From: Chimonanthus salicifolius
Lineage: Eukaryota > Streptophyta > Magnoliopsida > Laurales > Calycanthaceae
Assembly (NCBI GenBank): GCA_013350335.1
Contig: CM023534.1
Span: 20,231,302 to 20,295,301, forward strand
DNA length: 64,000 nt
Direction of reading: 5' to 3'
Each line of letters begins with the position of its first letter. The first letter of the stretch is position 1. Both the position numbers and the translations under genes were made by a program. Shown in pieces: positions 31,501 to 43,500 of this stretch. Under the pieces are notes generated by a model. It searched no databases, was not told where the DNA came from, and worked only from the letters and a program-made list of their open reading frames with translations.

Positions 31501-34500
31501 AAAAAAACAAAATAAGAAGGGAAGAAAAAGAAGGAAGGTTTGACACATCTTCAGTATTTTGGTCATAAAGTTTCACTCCAATGTCCGATTTCTTTGATTC
31601 TTTTTGAGTTGGAAATAAGACTTCAAGGGCTACAACTTTATAGTTTAAGACTTTACCTGATTCGGACATTAACTAGGTCAAAACTGAGCTCTAAGGTGGT
31701 ACATGTGTAAAAAATGAGATTTTGCACCCACTTTCCTTACACGAATTTAACTATTTTTTCTACCTCCTTGCCTCCTTTAAACCATTCCATGTTTAGCACA
31801 AACCATATCAGCCCTCCATGTGTCCTTTGCTTTATTTAAATCTTTAAATCCAAGTCATTTATTCTACCTCCTTTCATCTATAAATACTAACCCTCTCCTG
31901 TTGAGAAAATTGAACTTGGGCTGCTGATTTTTTGAGCATAGGGAGGAAGGAAAGGAAGACAAAGAGAAGGGAAAATAGTGTGGAATTTAAATTCCACAAT
32001 AAGTTTTAGGTTGGTGTTTTAACTTCTCATTGTAATTTCTTATTCCAAGAATTCCATGGTTATGTAATTTTAATTCTTTGTTTTATTAATAAAATTAAGA
32101 CAAGCTTTTTAGATCTATAGCTTTCCACTTAATGTTTGTTGATTGTGATAGTTTGATTTGACTGTTAATCTCTTTATGAATGCATGTTTTGATTTAATCT
32201 TAGAATTTTCATCTTAAACATCCAATTTTTTAGAAAGTTTAGAACCTTAATTTTCCATTCTAAAGCTCTTTTTAAGAGTAATGAAGAATTTAGATTTGGA
32301 ATTTTATGTTGAATTCTCTCTAAACCCAAGGTTTATTTTGATTATTTCGTGATTAATGAAACTCATGTTTTTCTTAATTAAATTAATTATGAATGAAAAT
32401 TTTGAATCAATGATCATTAATAAATGTGAGCTCCATGTTCTAAGTTTTGATTTTATTTTTAAAATATTGAAAATAATGCCTCCTTAATCTTCAATCCAAA
32501 TTCCATTGTAAACATGTATATATGTTTTATTTTTTTTCTTTTGTTTATAAATTCAAATTCTTGAAAATTGTAGAACTAGGTTGGCAAATTAATTAATTGC
32601 ATCTTAATTTTGTATTTTAAATTAGAATAAGATTGTTTATATTTTTAGATTAAATCCACCATCTTAATTAAAATTAGTTAAATTGTTAGATTATATGTTT
32701 AAGTCTAGAATAATTCTAAATTAATATTAAAATTTCTAGATTGGAGAATTAATCCCATATTCATGATTTATCTTCATGTTTCTTAAAATTCTACAATTAC
32801 ATAATTCAATGGTGTATTTTTTCCGGATATATTTTCCTAAGTTCCGATAGGTTCGACCTCGCACTCAATCGCTATACTATCTAATGGTTCCTGCGCTTGT
32901 GAGTTATAAATTTAAAATTTGCACAACACCTTCTTCCAACTTACTCTATTTTCATTGAAAACAAAGTCATTTTCTGACCCAACTTTATTTTCTTACGTTT
33001 GTCTAATCTTTATTTTCATTGGAAGTGTTTCTGACTCCACTTTTCAATGAAAATGTAATATCTTTTAAGCTTGGTGAGAAAAAGGTTCCTTTACCCTTTG
33101 TAAATTGGTAAATGGGTTTGGATTAGGTCGATTAGTTTATTTCTTTGGAGTCATTTTGGAAAAAAAAAAAGGTTAGGTTCAAGTTTACTCATTGAGCCCA
33201 TTTTATGGCCTAAAATGTCATGCCCAAATTAAAATTCAGGTTGTGAAAGCCCAAGTTTGGCCCGAAAGCCCGAAATTGAGCAATAATTTATAAAACTACT
33301 TTTTAATGGTTAATATATTAATAAAAAGGAGAGGCACTAGAGGTGAAAATACATAAACAAAAGAAAACAAAAGGCAAGAGAGAACAAACAGCCTGCAATC
33401 CCACTACACCCATGAGACCCTCAAAGCAAGAAACAACACAAAAAGAAGAACTTATACAAAGTCAATACATTCTTTCCAGGTATGTAGGATGTCACTCATA
33501 GAGATATTTATGGATTCCACAAGAGAGGACGCCCAAGAGGCATACTTTGCAAGCATACGACCAGAAACTGCTTCAAACGACTAAGAACAATTCTTAAAGA
33601 TTCTATTGTTACGTTCCCACTATAAACTCCACATTATGGCAAAGAGAGCCAAGCGCCAAAGCAATGAGCATTTTGGGAGACTGAAGTAATGTCCCAAGCA
33701 TAAGATAACTGAGCCACCGTGGAAGGCATAAATAATTATGAAATATATTTATATCTAAATGGAAAAAATAAAATATTTCCATTTTAGACCCAAATAAGGC
33801 CAAGCCTGGATAAGCCAACATATACCTTTTTGAGCTTGAATCAGGCTAAAGTCCTAAGAGTACAAATATGCCCACGCTTGAGTTTGACTAATTCGGGCTA
33901 ATTGGGGCCTAAGCTCGAGCTCGGACCCTTTAATTGCAATTCGGGCCCAAGATTGTACAAACCCAAAACCCAGCCAGCACACCCGAGTTACAACCCTAAT
34001 ACAAGAATAGGTTCAAGGGTAGGTGGATATAGGTTGACTAGAGCCAATATTACCAAGTATAACCTTTCCAATCATTTTGCCTACGTTACACAAGCAAATA
34101 ATGAAAAAAAAAAAAAAAAATTTGACATGGAAAGTAAGTACATTTTCTTTTGAATGATGATTATATTAAAAGAAAAGGAGGGATTCCACCAAACACAAAC
34201 ATAGGAAACTACAAGACATCGAAAGGTGACTCCAACCCTATATTTTCCTGAAAGTGCTTTTCAAATTTCAAGGTCAGAAACGTACAAACATGCCCTAAAT
34301 GATAAATTAGAAATTAAAACATTACGGATTTATTAGAAATAGCACTAATAGATGAGAAATTGAGAGAACGCCATTTACAGAGGTAATGGCACTTACATAA
34401 ATGACCCAAAACAGCCCTCATACAAAAGATTGAAAAGTTCTAAGCATGAGGGACGAGGAGAGGGTGATCATTAGAAACTTGAATTTAAAGGATAAAGAAT

Positions 34501-37500
34501 GATAAGAGAGTGCCAAGTGCCAGAGGATAAAGCATATGATATGGCAGAATAGAAGAGTATAACTCAAAAGACTAACCTCAAATAGAAGGAAAAAGAGGTA
34601 CTGATGATGGTGATGATAATGACTAACCTCAAATAGAAGGAAAAAGAGGCACTGTTGATGGTGATGATAATGATATTTGTAACCACGATCCCCTAGGCAG
34701 TGGTGCTCAAATGAGCACCACGAGCACTTGGATAAATGAGACCCACCGAGGCCCCATTTTCAAACCCAACCCCTCTACCTCTTCTGAATTATATCCTTAC
34801 CCAATTTGTCCTAGTTCTAATATGATCTCACCTTTAAATTGACAGGAACGCAATTTCGGGTTGAAACTAAGATCCCTTGGTACCAGCTCGCAAATGAGCA
34901 CTGTGAGGACCCAGCTAAATGGGGCCCACCAGAGCCTCATTTTAAACCTCCCCCACCCCCCGGCAAAAAAAGCCTCATATACCTCCACCCCAAGAATTGT
35001 ATCCTCACCCATTTACCTCATTCTAAGATGATATTACCATCAAATTGAAGCCTACACAGGAGTGCTAACGGTGCCTAGGGGATCCTACTTTATACATGCA
35101 TACATAACACACACACACACAAACACACGACAAATACAAATTTTTGATAATATAAACACTGATTATATCACATGCAAGAAAACCTAAAGAGGTATCAAGG
35201 CCATTCCATATTTATAACAAAAACAACAGCACATATTTTGAAGACACTTATAAACAAGAAAACTTGGCCTGCATTCAATCATTTGATGTAGTAGTAATCA
35301 GCAAATACAGGTAAGATTTCAATTGTTGCCAAAAAAAAAATCTGGGGAAAAAATCCAAAAAGTAAAAAGTATTAAAAATCCGTAAGTCTGCATTTCCTAA
35401 TGGTGTATCAGACATTTTTAGAGGTGTACCAAACAGTCACCGAAGTTTCTTATTTACATGACTACATCTCTCCTTATTAGAAATCAGCCAGTTCAAGGCA
35501 TGACCATGAAACTGGCTTGTCCAAAATAATCTATATGGTGAGTAAAACACATTTAATGATGCCCGTCTTTTATCTACATCTCTCCATAAGCTTAAAAAAG
35601 AAAGAAATCTCAAACTACCCAGTACCTAAAGACAACCTTGATCACTATATTAGATCCTAAGGCAATAATTTATAAATTTGGTCCAATGATGTTTAAAAAG
35701 TGAAACTATGGCTGCCCACAGACCCACCTGAATACTTTGAATGAAGGTCGTGCTATGCATCTGATTTTAAGGGTATCAAATATCTTAGTTGGGTAAGAGT
35801 CAGCCTGAACCTAAACCCATTTATTAATGACCTTGAAATTAGAGGGGTCTCTGAAAACATCATTAACCATACCCAATGTTTGGCACATAAGAAACAAAAA
35901 TATTATTAGAATTAAGTAGGGAGAGGCCTCAATTAAAAAATTATTTCAAGCTAAGGCCCAGGCCAGCATCTATTTTATGTCTAACACAAGTTGTCCATCA
36001 GGCTAACACTCCCCATATTATGCCTGTAACTTCCATGAGTCACTAGAAAAAATGAATGTCTAACAACCCAAATATGGAAGGAGTATCCCAACCAATTGAG
36101 CCATTAATATTATCATCAAAGTAGATAAAGACGTGAATAGGTTGATACTCAACAGATTCATTAACGTATGAATCATTATGTATACCATATATGATCATCA
36201 CAAGTACATAGAGTAATGATAGGTGCAGGGCCGGCCCTGAGATTTCAGGGGCCCTAGGCGAACTTTTAAGATGGACCTTTTATATACTCATAAAAAATAA
36301 AATCATACAATTTTTTTTACAAAGTGTGAAACATTTAAATAAAATATTATAATCAAATTTATAACAAATTATTATTTAAAATTTATTCTTATTTTGAGAT
36401 GTAAAATTACTAATTAAATTACAATATTCAAATTTTTTAACATTTATTTTTCAATAGATAAATTAGCTAATTCATTCAATCTTTTTGTCACATCGTAGAC
36501 CGAAGATAAGATTTTATCAATTTTAACTTTGAAAAACTTATTTCTGCATAGGTTACTGTAACTGGTATAATTAATATTATTTTATAAGCAATTCAAGCAT
36601 TTGGAAAACAACAATTCATTTTTTTTATATAATTTAGCAATTTATTCTTTTGGTACTGCATCTTTTATCATATTCAAGTGGACACTAATGCAAATTCTCA
36701 TTTGAAATGAATATATTATTATTATTTTAATTTTTCAATTTTTTTGGATTTTTAAAAAAATTAAAAATTAAAAAATATCTTAATTATAATGATTTATACT
36801 TATATACTACATCTAATAAAATCTACATTAATCAAATGAATAAAGCTATGTTTTTTCATCTCTTCAAATTTTATAAGCTTTAAACTATTTTTAATATAAA
36901 ATTATCAACTCAATATAAATTTCTCTTTCTATCTATTTAGATAATAGATATATTTTAAAAGATTATTTATTAATTTAAATTATTTTTTATTTTTATTATT
37001 ATTAATAAACTCAATAAAATGAGGACTATAATAAGTATTATGATTATTACTATCATTATTTCAATTTTTTTAAAAATACACGCTTTAAATTGAGTAGAAA
37101 AATTATAAATATATAAATTTTTAATTTTAAGTGTTCTAAATTCGAAATAAGTATTATTATTAAATAACTCCATAAAAATAATAATAATACACAGCCGGGA
37201 TTTGAACCCGCGCTCGTATTTATGAGGCGAATTCTAACCATCCTGGTCAACAATGGATTTGTGTTTTAATTATGTATTATTAACTATTTAACATGTAATA
37301 AAGGAGCTTATGAACTTGGGGGCCCTATTTATTTGGGGGCCCTAGGCGGCTGCCTACTTCGCCTATAGCCAGGGCCGGCCCTGGATAGGTGTGAACAGTG
37401 TGCATCCGTATTTCACAGCACCAGCCACTCTTATCTAAAATCCAAGAGGTCATTATTTTTCTCAGGTGAGGCATATGGAGGACTTCTTTATTTCATCACA

Positions 37501-40500
37501 GCTACAGGTTAATAGCCAGTAAATGGCATCTTTTATTCCATGCTGAAGTATTAAAAACTTTTGAAAACAATCTCAAGATGGAGAAAACACTAAGCAACAA
37601 GGAGAAATGGTAAATTGCTGCCAAGACTTAATACAGAACCAATAGAAAACTCATGACAGAGATGCTGTACTATGGACCTATTCTGTCACCAATATTCTAA
37701 CTTATTGCGTAATATTTGAATTTTTCTTTATTCTAATTTGAGCTAGTGGATCATGATTTTGTAATCCAAACTAATAATCACGATATGAATGAAACATATA
37801 AGACGTGAATTAAAAATCAGATTATAGACATTTTAACCATTTAAGTCTTGCATGGAAAATTAATGTAGGTATGGATCTTGTAGTGACGATCTTTAGTCAT
37901 CTTAGATCATATGAATAAAAATATCAAATAAACATGGTTTTTTGTAGAAGTCATCAACATTGCTCATTTTATTATTATTATTGCTCATTTTATTATTATC
38001 ATGGCCTTATGGGCATATAGCCCAATTATGTGCTAGACGTTGCCATAGAAAACCCATTTCACATTCGTGACTTGTGAATCAGATTCAACTTACCATTGTG
38101 AAAATCATCATTGCCAACAAAAAACCAAAGCAAAGCCAATAGACTTGTCTTTAAGGTCAAACTAAAGAAATAAGGCAGTCAGATTACTTTACTTCATGGA
38201 GATGTGTGCATTGCTTAAGCAGGGAAACAAAGACCACGATATCCTCACCTGAGAAAATAATGAGCCATCAGATTTTATCCAATGGATAAGAGTGGCTCTT
38301 GCAGTAAAATACAGATGCAAGCATTCGCACCAGATCATAACTATATATTACAGGGATAGTTTATCCATTAATTAGACCATCACAGTTATATATTTTATAT
38401 ATCTATATACTATATAATCATAAGACCCACATTTACCTCATCACCACAGTCAAAACCATTTACAGGAAGTTGGCTTTCCATAGGCCGATGCATACCAGAC
38501 ACCCATAGGAGTCAAATCCACGTACTTATATTCCAACAATGAGCTCTTAGCATCAAACACCTGTCTACGACACCTTCAATTACCTATAGCCCAACATGGG
38601 CCACCTCATCAGTGTACTGTATTGGCGTAGCAGCTGATGGGGATGAAAAACCTAAACTACCAATACTGTACTGATGATAAGGTGAATCAATTTCTGTACA
38701 TATCAGCTAATATTTCAAACAATGAACCCATCATATCAAGATTTTAAACACCAGAACCATGGGCTAATGTGTACAAATTGAAAAAGGCAATAAAATTTAA
38801 TCTTTAAAACGGAAGCTGTATGTGTGCTCTTATATAGAATGAGCTTGCAGCAGTTGGTAGGTCTGCATTATTTCAACCAAAAAGGTTGTAGGTTTTAATC
38901 TTTTTACCAATTTAAAAAAGAAAAAATGACAACCAGATGGCCATTCCAAAAATCGGGTAAATGGCATGTCAATACTTGGTAGGGTCATCAATCCCACTAG
39001 GACATAGGGGTATATGTAGGTGAGACATCTTTTAATAACCAGAAATATTAGTTGATTTTAATCATCAAAAAAGCTGTGGTGTCAAGACAAAATCAGTGAG
39101 CTGCTCATAATTGATTATAATGTTTTATCTTCAAAAACAAATGGTAGTAGTAGTAGTACTGCTAGAAACACCCATGTGGAGTAATACTTTATAAATTGCT
39201 ATCCATAGCAAGGTTGTCAAAATCGTGCGATTCGCGAGTCGAATCGCACGATTCGTATCGAGTCGGAAGGTTTTACGGTTCGAATCGGTAGAAAATCAGA
39301 AATAATTAAAAAAAATGCGATATATACATGAATCGTGACTCGTGCGAGTCGACTCGCACGAATCGTCGACTCGCACGAGTCACACAACAGTTGGTTTCGC
39401 TGGGTTCTGTTTTTAAAAAAAAAAAAAAAAAATTTATATTATAACAAGTGAAAGGTCTCGAAAAGACCTTTCACCTACCCCTCCCTTCCCTCCTCTTTGC
39501 TCGTACCTTTGCATGTTGTCTTCAGCAGTTCAGCTACACAAGGAAACGGTGCATTCCCTCCGACGATTCCTTCGCTCCTGCTCTCGTGGATCTCCTTCTC
39601 CTTCTGCAACCATTTGCAACCATTCGCAGGTGCAAGGTATGTTCTTCTTCTACTGCTTCTTCTTCTATTGCTTCTTCTTCTTCTTCTACTTCTTATTCTT
39701 CCTCCTTTTTTCGTTTTTCTTTTCTTTTTCTTTCTTCTTCTTCCTCTCTGATTTTTCGTTTTTCTCTTCTTCTTCTTTCTCTGATTTTCATTTTTCTCTT
39801 CATTTTTCTCTTCTTCTTCTTGCTGTTATTTTCGTTTTTCTCCTCTTCTCTTCGTCTTCTTCTTCTTCCTCTGTTTTCGTTATTTCTACTTCCTCTTTTC
39901 TTCTTTCTTCTCTTCTTCTTCTCTGTTTTCATCATTTCTTATTCCTCTTTTCTTCTTTCTTCTCTTCTTCTTCTTCTCTGTTTTCGTCATTTCTTATTCC
40001 TCTTTTCTTCTTTCTTCTCTTCTTCTTCTTCTCTGTTTTCGTCATTTCTTATTCCTCTCTTCTTCTTCTTCCTCTGTTTTTCGTTTTTTCTCTTCATCTT
40101 CTCTTCTTCTTCTTCCTCTGTTTTTCATTTTTTCTCTTCATCTTCTCTTCTTCTTCTTCCTCTATTTTTCGTTTTTTCTCTTCATCTTCTCTTCTTCATC
40201 TTCTTCTCTTCCTCTTCTCTTCTTTCTTCTCTTCTTATTCCTCTGTTTTTCATTCTTTCTTCTTCCTGTTTTCTTCTTTCTTCTCTTCTTCTTCTTCCTC
40301 TTCCTCTATTATTTTCTTTGCTACTGCTATCTTCTTCTGTTTTTGAAACTCCCAAACAGTCCCCTCTCTCCTCTACTCTCCTTACCATTTTCTGCCGCAT
40401 GGAAAAGATAATCAATTTATAATTTTATATTTAATTTAAAGTTAAAAATAATCTAAACAGATTAATTTTTTAAAAATTAAAAATAACTTGATTCAATTTA

Positions 40501-43500
40501 AATGAATTTTTAAAATTTACAAATTTCCCTAAAACTTTAGTCGAATTTTTGAGGTCAATAATACTTTAGGTCATGATTTCTAATGTTAACTTATATTAAT
40601 ATACTATGTAAGTTTATTTATTATAGTTGAATTTATCTCTTGAAATATGAATGAAAAAATATCATAAAAATTAAATGAGCTATAAAACATTGATCTCTCT
40701 AACAATATTACATAATTGACTAATTAGAGGCCTTTCACCTTTTTTTATTATTTGCATAATAAAAAATACCATTTAATTAAATGGAGAGAGAAATCAGAAA
40801 TATTTATCTTCTTCTCTTCATCTTCTCTTCTTCATCTTCTTCTCTTCCTCTTCTTTTTCTTCTTCCTCTTTTCTGTTTTTAGTTCTTTCTTTTTCTGTTT
40901 TATAATTGCTGATTTATAATTTTGCTGTTTTTTTTAATTTAGTATTTACATAATGTTGTAAATATATTAATATCATATTAACATATTTTTATGCCTTCTT
41001 TTTTTTATGATATTGTTTTGGATGTGGCTTTACAAATTTGTAGAGACTAAAAACAGTTAAAATGGTCCGAGGTCAACGAAGTGGTGGGAATGACGGACAA
41101 GATGAAACATGGCAGTTTTGTACTAGGGTAGAATCGGGCAATCATTTGCATGTGCAATGCAATTTTTGTAAAAAAAAAAATGTATGGTGGTATATATCGA
41201 ATGAAAAATCATTTAGGAAAAACAAAGAAGGACGTATCGGTATGTGATAAATGTCCAGAATCGGTGACCCAAAAATGTCTTGAGTTGATGGGGCACAATG
41301 TGGACACAAAAAGGAGAAAAAGAGAGGCTCAAATGAAGGCTGGAAGACCTGAATTTTACTTTGATGATAAGGACACAACAAAAGGGAAAGGACCGATGGA
41401 AAACTTTGTGAATTTGGAGGATGACAAGAAGCAAACAACTCTTAATAGAGTTTGGAAAAAAGAAGATAGAACAAATGCTTGTCGTAATATTTGTCGGTTC
41501 TTCTATGCAAATGCCCTCCCCTTCAATTTGGTAAAGAGTCCATTTTTTGAACCCATGTGTGAATCAATTGGGAGCTTTGGAAAGGGTTTGAAACCCCCAA
41601 CATATCATGAGATAAGAAATACTTATCTCAAAATCGAAGTTGAAAATGTAGAGAAAATGTTGGAAAATCATAGAAAGGAATGGGCCAAAAAAGGGTGCAC
41701 AATTATGACGGATGGTTGGACTGATGGAAAGAATCGGTCTATTACTAATTTCCTTATCAATAGTCCAATGGGGAGCGTATTTTTGAGAAGTGTTGACACC
41801 TCTTCAATTTCCAAGAATGCAGAGAACTTATCCAACCTTATAGATTCAGTCATAGAAGAGGTGGGCGAGGAAAATGTTGTGCAACTTGTCACCGATAATG
41901 CAGCACCATATGTAAGAGCCGGTGAAATTTTGATGGACAGAAGGAAACAATTATTTTGGGCTCCATGTGCAGCACACTGCATTGATCTTATGCTAGAAGA
42001 CATAGGGAAGCGGAAGTTGGAGTCTTCTACTATTTCCGATGCAAAATCAATTGCAAAATTCATTTATGGTCATGGTTTGGTTCTAAATTTAATGAGGCAT
42101 TTCACGAAGAATCGTGAGTTAGTTAGGCCAGCAGTAACAAGATTTGCAACAAGCTATCTTACATTGAAGAGCATACTAAAATGCAAATCTGGCCTACGAA
42201 AAATGTTTAGCTCGGATGAATGGGATTTAATGCCTCTATCCAAGACTGAAGGGGGAAAAAAGGTGAATGATTTGATTTTTGATAGTAAGTTTTGGAATCG
42301 TGTTAAATTTTGCACTAAGGTTGGAATGCCTCTTGTAAAATTGCTTCGATTAGTTGATGGAGATGAAAAACCGGCAATGGGATATATATATGAGGGCATG
42401 GATCGAGCCAAGGAGAAGATTGCAAAGAGATTGAACAATGATGAAAAGAAATACAAGCCATACTGGGCCTTGATAGATGCTCGTTGGAATCAACAACTGC
42501 ACCATCCTTTGCATGCAGCTGCTTATTATTTGAATCCTTCTTTCCACTACGATGAATCATTTAGCCCAGATGTTGAAATTAAACGGGGGTTGTATCAATG
42601 CCTTGATAAGTTGGCTATAGACATGGATGAGAGGATTAAGATTGATGAACAATTGCATAATTTCAAAACTGGAAAAGGATTGTTTGGGGATAGGATGGCC
42701 ATAGCAACAAGGAAGAGAAAACAACCAGGTATTTGGTATTTAGTATTTAGTTATTTACAAATACTCATTTATTATTTAAATTTGGAATTTGATTTTTTAT
42801 CACATATTTTATAGCCATTTGGTGGGATGATTATGGTGATGAAAATAAAGAATTGCAACGTGTTGCGATAAGGATTTTGAGTTTAACTTGCAGTGCAACT
42901 GGGTGTGAGCGGAACTGGAGTGTGTTTGACCAAGTATGTTTTATTTCTAGCTTTAATTAAATAAATACAAATTTTTAATATTTGTTTAAGAAGTGGAGAT
43001 AAAAATCTTATATGTTTGATACTTTGATTGTTTTTTAGATTCATACGAAGAGGAGAAATAGGTTAGAGGCAAAAAGGATGAATGCCCTTGTATTTGTAAA
43101 ATACAATTTACAATTACAAGTGAGACAAACTTTAAGAGATTCAAAGAAAGATTATGATTCTATTTGCCTATCGGATGTGGAATCTGATGATGAATGGATA
43201 ACTGAAAAAGAAGATCCAGTTCTTCCAGAAGACAATTCTTGGTTGCAAGCCGACGAGATGTTTAATGAGGAAACGAGTAAGCCTTTTAAACTCTTGAAGA
43301 TATGTATATTATAGTTAGATTTTAGAATACAAAATTTATAAAATATTTGATTTTTCTATTAACAGGGGTTTATTCAAGAAAACGAAAGAGAGTTGAAGGA
43401 GAGGAGGAAAGCGTTGAAGAAATTAGTGAGGGAGATGTAGAAGATGGAAGAGACAATTTATCTTCATCCTACTTAGATGTTTTAGATGATATTGATGACA

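Noticed and set aside
37190..37257. Functional tRNA gene
   Set aside because: The T-arm and A-box-like parts are good, but the acceptor and anticodon stems do not pair; kept only as a tRNA-like fossil.
39448..40422. Long plus-strand ORFs (up to 324 aa) rich in Ser, Phe and Leu, and minus-strand Glu/Lys/Arg ORFs
   Set aside because: Several frames are open at once because of the TTC/CTT low-complexity tract; no start context, domain or conservation signal.
42315..42560. Minus-strand ORFs across the hAT transposase body
   Set aside because: Shadows of the plus-strand transposase coding frame.
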